This document shows, piece after piece, positions 23,046 through 33,155 of a stretch of DNA of 64,000 bases (position 1 is the stretch's first letter; every line of letters starts with the position of its first letter). A program made the position numbers and the translations under genes. The notes under the pieces were generated by a model. It made no database searches, was not told the DNA's origin, and saw only the letters and a program-made list of their open reading frames with translations. Source of the stretch: Hymenopus coronatus (Eukaryota > Arthropoda > Insecta > Mantodea > Hymenopodidae); the NCBI GenBank assembly GCA_030762935.1, contig CM060886.1, positions 33,403,509 through 33,467,508 on the forward strand. Reading direction: 5' to 3'.

Positions 23046-23949
23046 TTAAAAAATCAGATGTGTTCCATTCACATGACTTTCTCTACGACTCCGCAATAAA
23101 TTATTGTTAAAAAGCTTATGCTTCTATTTACTTCCTGCTAATCGGGAAAAAATTAGCAGAAATATTCTTATTACTTGCTTCCTTGTAAGTAGAAGCGAAA
23201 TAAGGGAGTACCATAGGTTAAAGTGATAGTCAAAAGCTGGTTGCTATGTGACTGAAGTTCCTTTGTATGGACACGATTTCCCAAATTCCTGTATGAGAAA
23301 AGTGCGTTTTTTATAGCTGAAACAACAAAAAAGGAATATCTCAAAAACAATCAACTCCACGAAAAATGGTATTTAACATACATTGTGTGTTTTAAAGTGC
23401 TCTACATTTGTTGTGTGGTAAGTTTTTGTCCATCTCTTACGGTTTAGCAGCTATGCAAAATTCCGTAAAATTGACCCAGAATAAAGTAGTCTTCAGAGTC
23501 TATTCCCAGAAAATTCAAAATATACATTTTATTTGCCAGGTAAATATTTTTAATATACGATACTTTAAGCAAAATCGTTGGAGCCATTTTTTTGAAAATC
23601 GAAATTTTAGAAAAAAGTTCCATGTAAAGGATAGTTTGGGGTGGGGGATTTTTCTCAAAATTTTCGTGTCGCATCCCTGGAAGAAACTAAACTTAAATAC
23701 CAAGTTTGGCATTTTACCGACTTTTCGTTTTTGAGTTATCGTGTTCACGGACACACTGACACACACACACCCACCCGCACACCCACCCACCCACCCACAC
23801 ACACGGACCTTCTTCTGAAAATACTTTTTTTTGGATACAGGGGACCCTAAAACATATATTTCTGTTGAAACCTCGGTATCGATTTGTTTGGTGGAGTGCA
23901 ATAACTTCTCTATATACTATGTACATAGTGCGTATAGAGAAAGTAAAAA
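23046..23949 (-). mobile_element. HINE-like element, subfamily A, full length
   Basis: It runs from AAAAAATCAGATGTGTTCC to CATAGTGCGTATAGAGAAAGTAAAAA. The core tract is a mixed CA / CCCACC run at 23761-23803. Confidence 0.85.
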
Positions 23950-24262
23950 GATATTCCGAGAAGTAGAATATACAATGCAAACATAATTGTTTAGGGTAGC
24001 TATATTTTGGATAAATTAAACTTACCATATCAATATTGAGAGGTAATGGTCACCGTACTCGGATACACATTAAGGAATAAAAACTAACTTTAAGTAAAAT
24101 ATAAATAAATTGAAATTGGAATAAAAAAGAATGACACATATTAATGACTTACTAAGCAGCTTATATTTGGGGTATGAACATCTTATACCACATATGTATT
24201 TGTGATATGAGTATAGTGACAGAGAATCAAATCGATTATACTGAATTCAAATTCATGCTTGC
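23950..24262. other. Unrecognised AT-rich spacer
   Basis: No repeat or gene recognised. Confidence 0.4.
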
Positions 24263-24696
24263 GAATTTTTGCATAACTGCATAACTGCATAACTGCTAAA
24301 CTGCTAAACTGCTAAATCGGAAGAGATGGACAAAAACTTACCACACAAAAACTGTAGAGCAACTTAAAGCACACAATTTATGTCATACACATTTTTTTCG
24401 TGGAGTGGAACGTTTTATAGATATTCCTTGTTTTTGGTTTCAGCTTCAAAAGCTTATACATTTCTCACACAGGAATTTGTCAACTGCTGTCCATACAAAC
24501 AAATGGACTTCTGTCACATAGCAACCAGCTTTTGACTCCCTTATTTTATTTCTACTTACAAGGAAGTAAGTAATAAGACTATATCTGCTAATTGTTTTTC
24601 GTTTAGCATGAAGTAAATAGAAGCTTAAGCCTTATAACATTAATGTGTTGCAGAGATGTAGAGAAAGTCATGTGAATGGAATAAATCAGATTTTTT
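24263..24696 (+). mobile_element. HINE-like element, 3' half, with short local duplications
   Basis: It begins in the 'ttttgcataactgctaaac' block, where 'gcataact' and 'gctaaact' are each repeated about three times. It runs to the 3' terminus ATGTGAATGGAATAAATCAGATTT. Confidence 0.75.
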
Positions 24697-24697
24697 T

Positions 24698-24788
24698 TGA
24701 TTCAGGTGGAACAAAACATATTTGCGTTGAAATATAGAGATTGGATCGCTTGGGTAGAATGGTTATCATAGATAGTAGAGAAAGTAAA
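24698..24788 (-). mobile_element. HINE-like 5' terminal module alone
   Basis: It runs from the T run and 'gattcagg' block to TAGTAGAGAAAGTAAA, with the palindrome largely deleted. It is fused to the 3' end of the preceding plus-oriented copy. Confidence 0.6.
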
Positions 24789-24889
24789 TATGTCCTCCTA
24801 TCATTGGAATAATTGCAGATGAAGTCAGCAACCTATCTGTTGTGGAGCCCCCTCCCTGAGCTAGGGCCCGTTCTTCTTCTGTTCGATTT

Positions 24890-24985
24890 TCTAAGGTTCT
24901 TAGCTTTAATGAAGCACGCGCAATATACTCCGTGTTCAAATCCCGCCTCGGGTAGTTATTTGTGTCTATGCGACGCAAAACAGGA
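24890..24985 (+). mobile_element. tRNA-like SINE fragment
   Basis: It contains a B-box-like TGTTCAAATCCCGCCTCGGG preceded by an anticodon-arm-like stretch, with no clear A box or tail. Confidence 0.4.
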
Positions 24986-25194
24986 AAAAGAGGTAAAACA
25001 GGGCGACAGATTTGGAAAAGAAAAACGTAAAACTGAACCGAAGTAAAAAACGATTCCGGATGTAAATGCTCACTAGGCTTTGCAATGCGTTCATCTAAAC
25101 GTTACCGTGATAAATATGTAGAGAAATAACTTGCTTCCTCGCTCCTTTTTTCATTTTTCTTCTTTTCACCTCCTTTATTATTAGAGGATTATCC

Positions 25195-25480
25195 TTTTTT
25201 TCTTTTGTTTCATTTGTGTAGATCCCTTCAACATCTATGATTCTATGGTCATATTGAGGGCTTTATTTTTTGAAACAATTGACTGTAGCCCCTTAACTTC
25301 GAGTTTTTAATTATTTATATTTCCAAACGCAGGCACATTAATTCTCATATGCATACTTCTAGAGCTTTGAGAGGATATAGAATTATTTTGGTTAAAGAAA
25401 AATACCCCGCCTCATTCGGGAATTGAACCCGGGACTTCCGTGTTTAAAATTAGCCCCCTCAACGCTCTCACGGAAACAGT
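25195..25480 (-). mobile_element. tRNA-derived SINE (SINE4)
   Basis: On the minus strand the head lies at 25402-25479, with B-box GGGTTCAATTCCCG. The body extends to 25203, where the plus strand reads 'cccttcaacatcta...ggtcatat...ggggcttt'-like sequence. The same body, next to a long T run, recurs without a head at 36184-36290, which defines it as a family. Confidence 0.6.
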
Positions 25481-25909
25481 CAATATTATCTTCATATTTA
25501 TATCAAAGAAGTAAATTAAAGCTCATTATCTTTAAAATTTAGAACAATACTCATTAATATAATGGGCAGTTATAAACGAGTTTTTCTTTAATTTTTCGTG
25601 ACAAAGAACGATTATTCTAAATTATCCTATTAGAACATAAAAGGTAAAAATTTAAGACAAACAACCATAGCCTTTAGAAAAAGAAGTTAAATATGGATTA
25701 AGAAAATTTGTCAATAATTAAATTAAGCAAGTTTGTCAATAATTAAACTAAACAAAATTGGCACTCTCCTTGCTTTTTCAACTGAAAGGTTCATAATGTA
25801 TCGTGGGTTAATTTTATAAATCCTGACAGTTTATTTGTAATTTTTTTCCTTATATAGAAAAATATAATTTTATACGATATTAATTTGTAAAAAAAATAAG
25901 AATAGCCAA
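25481..25909. other. Unrecognised AT-rich spacer
   Basis: No repeat or gene recognised. Confidence 0.4.
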
Positions 25910-26054
25910 AATAATAAACTAAAGTGATAGTCAACTTTTTTGTAGTCCATCCCATGGATGGTAATGAAATTCCGTTCTCAATGCTTGACCAGGATAAAAA
26001 AAGTTTTCCATTCACGTGACTTTCTTTGCTTGCTCTGCAAACAAACTATTTTCA
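25910..26054 (-). mobile_element. HINE-like fragment and start of an interrupted copy
   Basis: 25910-25990 is an internal body fragment ('aagtgatagtcaa...gaccaggataa'). From about 25998 a 3' terminus, GTTTTCCATTCACGTGACTTTC, starts a separate copy that is interrupted at 26055 by a SINE and resumes at 26308. Confidence 0.65.
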
Positions 26055-26295
26055 ACCCGCCTGGGTAATGTGGTGGTAGCGGGTCTGCCTCATATTCAAC
26101 AGATCGTGAGTTCGAATCTCGATTAGGGTGTGTTAACCGGATAAGGTCTTTTTCGGGGTTTTCCCTTATCCTGAGAGGACGAATGTCGAGTAACTTTAAG
26201 CTCCATGGACTTCGAAATCATTTGAGCATCATCGCACCAATTTCATTCATTGTCCAATATGGCCAACCAGGTTAAAGGACGTTGAACTACCAAAA
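26055..26295 (+). mobile_element. SINE1 copy with 12-bp target-site duplication
   Basis: Complete tRNA-like head (TGGTGGTAGCGGG, GAGTTCGAATCTC) and body, flanked by AAACTATTTTCA at 26043-26054 and again at 26296-26307. The duplicated bases belong to the host HINE-like element, so the event is a LINE-type target-primed insertion into it and is younger than that copy. Confidence 0.9.
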
Positions 26296-26705
26296 AAACT
26301 ATTTTCACAAAAGAGTATTCTTCTATCTACTTTATACTAATCGAGATAAACATTAGCCAATAGGCTTAATGCCTAATTCCTTATAAATTAAAGAAAAATA
26401 ACGAAATGCATTAGTCTAAAGCGTAGCCAATTCTTTTAAAAGATGCCGCTATGCGATTATAGAATTCGCTTCTCTTTGCATAGACAAGAGTAACACAAAA
26501 TAAATTGAAACGATAGCCGATATAAGTGTAAGTAATTTAAAATTGAAACCAATAAAAACGAATATCTCTAAGACAGTTAGCTCTACATAAATGGCGAGTT
26601 TTAACGACATCTGCATATTTTGTGTAGTAAGTTTTGTCCGTCTGCTACGCTTTACAGTTATTTAAATGTCCTTTAGAATGACGTTTGCCAAATGTAAATT
26701 TATGG
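26296..26705 (-). mobile_element. HINE-like element, continuation after SINE, diverged and truncated
   Basis: It continues from 'caaaagagtattcttctatctac' through 'attgaaaccaataaaaacgaatatctc' to about 'gtcctttagaatgacg'. It never reaches the core or palindrome. Confidence 0.65.
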
Positions 26706-27027
26706 TATATTTTCTGGATCGCGCATCGATGGCTAAAAATTAAAAGAATATGGACGTGAAAGTCCTACTTTCATTCAGAATGCCTCATTTGTATGTCAGT
26801 ATTCGAAACAGTGCAATATTGGTGCACAATGAATACGATATTTAAATGTATTAGATCTATAACTTTTACAAAATTGCACGTTCTTTGAGGGTGGCATGCC
26901 TTGGTTGATTTCAGATCATACATAGTTAGCTAAAGTTCTCCACCAAAACATACTGGTGGATGAGTCGGCATATCGCTGGTCATCGAATCCCACCATATAA
27001 AGATCGCACCGCTCTCTGAAGATTCCA
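26706..27027. other. Unrecognised spacer
   Basis: No repeat or gene recognised. Confidence 0.4.
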
Positions 27028-27940
27028 TTTTTTACTTTCTCTATAAGTGCTATGTATAGTGTATAGAAAAGGTATTGCACTCCACCAAAAAATTCGATAC
27101 CGAGATTTCACCGGAAATATATGTTTTAGGATACCCTGTATCCAAAAAAAAGTATTTTCAGAAAAAGGACCGTGTGTATTTGTGTGTATGTCCGTGTGTC
27201 CATGTGTCTGTGAACACGATAACTCAAAAACGAAAAGTAGCTAAAATACCAAACTTGGTATTTAAGTTTAGTATCTTTCAGGGATGTGACACAAAGATTT
27301 TGAGAAAAATCCTCCCACCCCAAACTACCCTTCGCATGGAACTTTTTTCTCAAATTTTGATTTTCTTAAAAATGGCTCTAACGGTTTTGATTAAAATATC
27401 ATATATTAAAGATATTTACCTGACAAATAAAATGTATATCTTGAATTTTCTGGGAATAGCTTCAGAAGACCTGTTTATTCTGGATGAATTTTGCATAATT
27501 TGGCATAACTAGTAAACCGTAAGAGATAGACAAAAATTTACTATACAAAAAATGTAGGTCTCTTTAAATACACAAGTTATGTCATATACATTTTTCTCAT
27601 GGAGCTTACCGTTTTTGAGGTATTCATTGTTATTAGTTTCAGTTATGAAGTACTTAAACTTTTCTCAGACGGGAGGTCCCGTTTTCTTTTGTTCTACTCC
27701 TGGCCAAGAAAATAAGCGATTTGTAATGACAATCGCATAACGACAGCTTTTAAAACATATGATAATTGGTTTAGTTTAGTGTATTCCCTTATTTTCTTCC
27801 TACTTATACGGAACTAAGTAATAAGAACATTGTGTTAATGAGAACCTCGATTAGCAAGGTGCAGAAAGAAGAATAATCTTATGTAAGAAGTTTGTAGAAC
27901 AGCTAGAGAAAGGCATGTGAGTGTAACACATCAGATTTTT
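27028..27940 (+). mobile_element. HINE-like element, A-type 5' half and B-type 3' half
   Basis: The 5' half is A-like, including 'ctccaccaaaaaattcgataccgag'. The 3' half is B-type (CTACTCCTGGCCAAGAAAATAAG, GTGAGTGTAACACATCAGA). This suggests a recombinant or ancestral form. A 145-codon frame stays open from 27075. Confidence 0.85.
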
Positions 27941-28210
27941 TTATAAGTAACTTGAAGTTTTCCTATTAGCTATGAGGAGATGAGAAGTTTGGGAAATAAA
28001 CACAGCTGGGGGATGTGTCATATTTTAAATAACATCAACCTTCAAAGGCTCCTGACGCTGGCATTTACGTCGTTTTGAACATTTAATACAACTTACACCT
28101 TCACAGAAGATATTCTTAATGCTCTGGTATGCTCAGCTCCAATTTTTTTTTAAAATTGGAGATGCGTCACTTTGGAAATAAGCCCTTCAATTGCTTTATA
28201 ATGTCACTGG

Positions 28211-28318
28211 CTGTGATATTTTTTTGGATTCAGGGGGACCCAAAACAAGTATTTCCGGTGAAATCTTGGTATCGAATTTTTTGCTGCATTGCAATACCTT
28301 CTTTATATACTGTGTACC
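28211..28318 (-). mobile_element. HINE-like 5' terminal module alone
   Basis: It starts exactly at the T run before 'ggattcaggggg' and ends in a degraded palindrome, TATACTGTGTACC. Confidence 0.7.
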
Positions 28319-28640
28319 TTGAGGTCAGAAGGCCAGCTACCCAGACCAACCCTTTAACAATACATCACTAATATAGGATGAAAATAAATGTGTATTGATG
28401 TTTTCGAGCAGGTGCAGATAAGTTGCGTTCATGCCGCGGCGTTACGCAAAAGCGTGTTTCCTCAGAGTAAACACGCAGAGCAGTTAACAAACGAAAGGCT
28501 GACTAATATCGCCCGCATTCCATTCTGACTGTGTGGAAGTCTGTTCATATGATACTGTATAAAGTTTACAGGAAAATATTAATACAAGTGCTCAAAATAG
28601 TATGTGATTTTTCTAAAATAAAGACGAAAATATATGCGTA
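28319..28640. other. Unrecognised spacer
   Basis: No repeat or gene recognised. Confidence 0.4.
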
Positions 28641-28858
28641 AGCTTTCATGGCCGGTGTCCATAGTTTTAAAATTTAAAATTTTCGGGCTATTTTGCCGTG
28701 GTCTGTAGGTTAAAATATGTTTAGTTAAAATATTTCTACCTAACGTTTCGTCTCTGTCTGTGAGGGACATCTTCAGAGGAAATGTGCTCACGTCGCTAAC
28801 TCGAAAAGAACCTACAGACCACGGCAAAATAGCCCGAAAAATTTAAATTGTAAAACTA
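28641..28858. mobile_element. Fold-back element with ~49-bp inverted repeats (PLE-related)
   Basis: Arms 28663-28711 and 28809-28857 are near-perfect reverse complements (shared core CGGGCTATTTTGCCGTGGTC). A third hammerhead-like motif lies between them on the minus strand. The preceding 'tttcatggccggtg' recurs at about 58965-58980 next to a related fold-back. The motif content links it to PLE ends, although a MITE origin is not excluded. Confidence 0.65.
28742..28776 (-). ncRNA. Hammerhead-like ribozyme motif 3
   Basis: The minus strand reads CTGAAGA, one base, GTCCCT...AGAGAC (stem II with one mismatch), then GAAACGTT. It sits between the inverted arms of the fold-back element. Confidence 0.4.
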
Positions 28859-28918
28859 AAGACGAAAATGTTATAAGGTAACCATAGGTGCAGATTATTG
28901 CTTATTGTGTCCACTGGC

Positions 28919-29291
28919 AAAAATAAGAGACAGACAAAAATTACTTAGCAAACAATGTAGAATTTGTTAAAACACACAGTTTATATTATAAACATATTTT
29001 TCGTGGAGTGAATAGTTTTTAAGATAGTCCTTGTTATTTGTTTCAGATTTAATTAATTTAAGACCTTTCTCATACGGGAATTTGTGAACAAAGATAACAA
29101 AGGAACTTCAATCACATAGCAACCAGCTTTTGGCTATCATTTTAGCCTATGGTATTCCCTTATTAAATTTCACAATTTGTGCTATTTTTGTCTCGAATAG
29201 CATGAAGTAAATAAAAGCATAAGCTTTTAATAATAATTTGTTACAGAGATGTAGAGAAAGTCATGTCAGTGGAACACATCTGTTTTTTTTA
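28919..29291 (+). mobile_element. HINE-like element, 3' portion only
   Basis: It runs from 'aaataagagacagacaaaaattactta' to GATGTAGAGAAAGTCATGTCAGTGG and ACACATCTG. Confidence 0.75.
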
Positions 29292-30057
29292 ATTGTTTTC
29301 GTAATCGTATACCCTTAAATTTATCTTATAGAAAATAATGAATTATGAATATAAGTATTTTATGACAAAATAATGATAATACACCTGCAAAATTGTCTTC
29401 AAGTGTTTTGTGTGTCGGTGAGTTGTTACATGTCACACACTATATTATAATAACGAAATAAAACATTTATGTTGAAGACTGAGAAACTTAAGCAATCTGG
29501 CCTTTTGTGACGTAATTGGGAGCAGATAGCATCTCTTATCCGTAGGATTTGATTTTAAAAGATGAAACCACATAGAAGCGCTCATGATTATACAGATACT
29601 ATGTGGATCTATTCTGTAAAACTTCCGAGCAAAACCAGTAAACTTAGAAATGGACGTTGCTTTAGCTAGGAACGTTGTGAAAATTCACTGAAAGACGATT
29701 CCGTTTTATCACCTCTTTTTGTGGCAGAGCATGTCCATGCTTCGGACTCCATATGTGTAAAGTGCATCATCCCAAATATAGAAGTTTCTTGCAACCGAGA
29801 TAAGAGCATTTCACCTTTATGACTCTGTTTCCAGGAAAATATAGGTTGTTATAGGTAGTGCATCTGCAATTGTTAGAAGTACCGCAGCTCCCTCTTGGCT
29901 TCTAAATTCTGCTGTTTTGTTGCTCTTAAGAGTATGTGGAGGGAGCAGTGGCTTGGCCTCTTTGAATGGACAACTTTTTCTGCCAGAAATTCAGCAGTCT
30001 CCACAGCTTACTGTGTTGAGATTCTAAGAGTATTTTGGACATTTGATATATGTTTTA
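29292..30057. other. Unrecognised spacer
   Basis: A 67-codon frame at 29895-30098 runs into the next HINE-like copy and is not convincing. Nothing else was recognised. Confidence 0.4.
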
Positions 30058-31052
30058 TTTTTTTCTATTTCTTCACGTACTACATACATAGTGTATAGAT
30101 AAGGTATTGCATTCCACGCAAAATTTCCCTACCGAGATTTCACGAAGAGACAGTTGAATACCAAATTTGGTATATAAGTTTGGTATCTTCCAAGGATGCG
30201 ACACGAAGATTATCAAGGAAATTTCCCCACCCCCACTACCCTTTACATGGACACATTTTCGACAACTTTGATTTTCTCAAAACTGGCTTTAATGATTTTG
30301 ATTAAAAAATCATATATTAAATATATTTACCTGACAAATAAAATGTATATCTTGAATTTTCTGGGAATAGCCTCTGAAGGCTACTTTATTTTAGATGAAT
30401 TTTACGAAATGTTGCATAACTGCTAAACCGTAAGAGATGGATAAAAACTTGCCACACAAAACATGTAGAGCTCGTTAAAACACACAGTTTGTGTTATACA
30501 TTTTTTCGTGGAGTTGATAGTATGAGATATTCCTTGTTATTGGATTCAGCTTTAAAAACGTATAGTTTTCTCAATACAGGAATTTGTCAACTCCTGTCCA
30601 TACCTGACAAATAAAATGTATGTCTAGCCTCTGAAGACTGCTTTATTCTGGATGCACTTTACGGAATTTTGCATTACTGCTAAACCGTAAGAGATACATA
30701 AATGTAGATAGCGATTAAACACACAATTTATGTTGAATTCATTTTTTTCGTGAAGTTGATCGTTTTAGAGATATTCCTTGCTATTGGTTTCAGCTATAAA
30801 AAACACACTTTTCTCACACAGGAATTTGTCAACTCCTGTCATACAAACTTCAGTCACATAGCAACTAGCTTTTGACTATCACTTTATAATATGGTACTCA
30901 TTTATTTCGCTTCTACCTACAAGGAACCATGTAATAAGATTATTTCTACTATATTTTTCTCGATTAGCATGAAGTAAATAGAAGCATAAGCTTTATAATA
31001 ATTTGTTGCGGAGATGTAGAGAAAGTCATGTGAATGGAACACATCAGATTTT
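30058..31052 (+). mobile_element. HINE-like element with internal partial duplication and core deletion
   Basis: The 5' palindrome is present, but the stretch from the 'gagatttcac' block across the GT tract is deleted (join near 30142). After 'caactcctgtccatac' (about 30603) the sequence jumps back to the upstream block 'ctgacaaataaaatgtatgtct' and runs to the 3' terminus at 31052. The block from there to 'caactcctgtc' is therefore present twice. Confidence 0.75.
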
Positions 31053-31055
31053 TAA

Positions 31056-31272
31056 TTTAACGTCATTTAACCTTTTAGGTTATATCAGACGATGAATGAA
31101 AGATTTGAAATGATGCTCAGAGCCGGAGTATAAAGCACTCAACATTCATCTTCTCAGAATAATAGAAAATCAGCAAAAAACGTTATTCGGAATACTCAAC
31201 CTAACCAAGATTCGAACTCGGGAGCTCTTGAATGCGAGACAAACACGCTAGAACTACATTACGGAGGTGGGC
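31056..31272 (-). mobile_element. SINE1 copy, diverged
   Basis: Minus strand: the B-box region is at about 31205-31225, followed by the body with 'gaagatgaatgttgag' and 'ttcattcatcgtctgatataacc'. It carries more substitutions than the copies at 7220 and 26055. It abuts the 3' end of the preceding HINE-like copy. Confidence 0.75.
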
Positions 31273-31366
31273 ATTAGAATTTTAAAAGCACTTACATTTA
31301 ATGGTTATACTTTAAGTGAGAGGGCAGAATAGCTTATGGTAACGAAATGTTTATAGCAATAAACAT

Positions 31367-31915
31367 TTTTACTTTCTCTACACTTGCTGTGTACATACTG
31401 TATAGAGAAGATATTGTAATGCATCCAAAAATTCGATTATAAGATTTCAGCGGAAATAAATATTTTGGATACTCATGAATTCAAAAAATGCATTTTCAGA
31501 AAAAGGTCTGTGTGTGTGTACTGTGTGTCTGTATGTGTGTGTCTGTGGACAGCATAACTCAAAAAAGAAAAGACCTTTAAATACTAAACCTGGTATTTAA
31601 GTATGGTATCATTCAAGGATGCGACACGAAAATTTTCACGAAAATCCTTCCGCCCCTAACTATCTTTTACATGGAAAAATGTTCGAAATGTTTTGTCTCA
31701 AAAACGGCTGTAACGATTTTGATTAAAATCTCTTGTATTTAAGATATTTATATGAGAAATAAAATGTATATCTTGAATTTTATGGAAATACCCTCTAAAA
31801 CCTCTTTATACTAGACGATTTTTATTCAATTTTGCATAATTATTAAGCCGTAAGAGATGGACAAACGCTTACTGCACAAAAGACGTAGATCTCCATAAAA
31901 CACACAAGCTATTAT
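31367..31915 (+). mobile_element. HINE-like element, 5' portion
   Basis: It runs from TTTTTACTTTCTCTACACTTGC through a short GT tract (31509-31551) to 'cataaaacacacaagctattatc', then is lost. Confidence 0.75.
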
Positions 31916-32189
31916 CGCAAACGTATGTTAAAGGTGAAGGTTGAATTTCATTTTGTCGAACACAGAGATGCTTGTATAGAGGGGATCATTGGTATGTTGT
32001 TACTGTTCATATCGTATGTTGGTATTAACTGGTATACAGTTTCTAATGCTTCTGTTTTTTTTGTTTTTTTTTTGCTTTTTTTTAGCATTTAGCTGCAAGG
32101 CTCCATCTGTGGTATTGCCTACTGCAATAGTGTTAACTCGTGTACTGTTAGTTGTCTTTGGGTTTCTATTTCCCGTAATTTTATTCATT

Positions 32190-32437
32190 AGATCACACTC
32201 ACATTCACTCTCATTCATATCTCCAGACTCTCGGAAGGATAAGGAATAATCTGGGCCAGAGAGACATTTGCCACCCCCAACCGGAATTCAAACCCGGTTT
32301 TTCTACATTAGATTACATATATATTCACACTCTAATTCATACTTCCGGATTCTGGGAAGTAGAGGGGGAACATTCCAATCATCCTACCGGGAATCGAACC
32401 CTTGCACAGCAGACAGGTGCTCTATTACTACAGGGTA
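32190..32437 (-). mobile_element. Tandem tRNA-like SINE units
   Basis: Two related blocks follow each other: 'ttagatcacactcacattcac...ggaattcaaacccgg' and 'ttagattacatatatattcac...gggaatcgaaccc'. On the minus strand each begins with a B-box-like motif (GGGTTTGAATTCC and GGGTTCGATTCCC). Only the unit nearest 32437 retains an A-box-like part (GTAGTAATAGAGC). This looks like a dimeric or duplicated SINE. Confidence 0.55.
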
Positions 32438-32440
32438 AAA

Positions 32441-33155
32441 GTAAGGGAGTACCATAGGTTAAAGTGAAAGCCAAAAACTGGTTGCTATGTGACTGAAGCT
32501 CATTTGCTTGTATCGACATGAGTTGGCAAATTCCTGTATGAGAAAAGAATAAGTTTTTCAAAGCTGAAACCAAAAACAAGGAATACCTCAAAAACAATCA
32601 ACTGCGCGAAAAATGTATATAACATAAATTGTGTGTTTTAACGTGCTCTACATTTTTTGTGTGGTAAGTTTTTGTCCATCTCTTACGGTTTAGTAGTTAT
32701 GCAAAATGCCGTAAAATTCATCCAGGATAAAGTAGTCTTCAGAGGCTATTCCCAGAAAATTCAAGATATACATTTTATATGTCAGGTAAATATCTTAAAT
32801 GTACGATATTTTAATCAAAATCGTTAGCCATTTTTTAGGAAGTCAATGTTCGAAAAATGTTCCATGTAAAGGGTAGTTTGGAGTGGGTGTATTTTCTTGA
32901 AAATCTTCTTGTCGCATCCTTGGAAGATACTAAACCTAAATACCAATTTTGGTTTTTAACGGACTTTTCGTTTTTGAGCTATGCAGCTCACAGACATACA
33001 CACAATACACACATGGACATTTTTCTAAAAATGTTTTTTTTTTGATTCAGGAGATCTCAAAACATGTATTTCCGGTGATATCTCGGTATCAAATTTTGGG
33101 TGTATTACAATACCTTCTCTATACACTATGTACATGGCACGTATAGAGAAAGTAA
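32441..33155 (-). mobile_element. HINE-like element, subfamily A, lacking the 3' terminus
   Basis: It begins inside the body ('gtaagggagtaccataggttaaag') directly after the tRNA-like unit. It ends at ATGTACATGGCACGTATAGAGAAAGTAA. Confidence 0.8.

Noticed and set aside
32000..32249. Hydrophobic 86-codon frame as a small membrane protein
   Set aside because: The Phe/Leu run comes from a T-rich tract, and the frame ends in the tRNA-like repeat.
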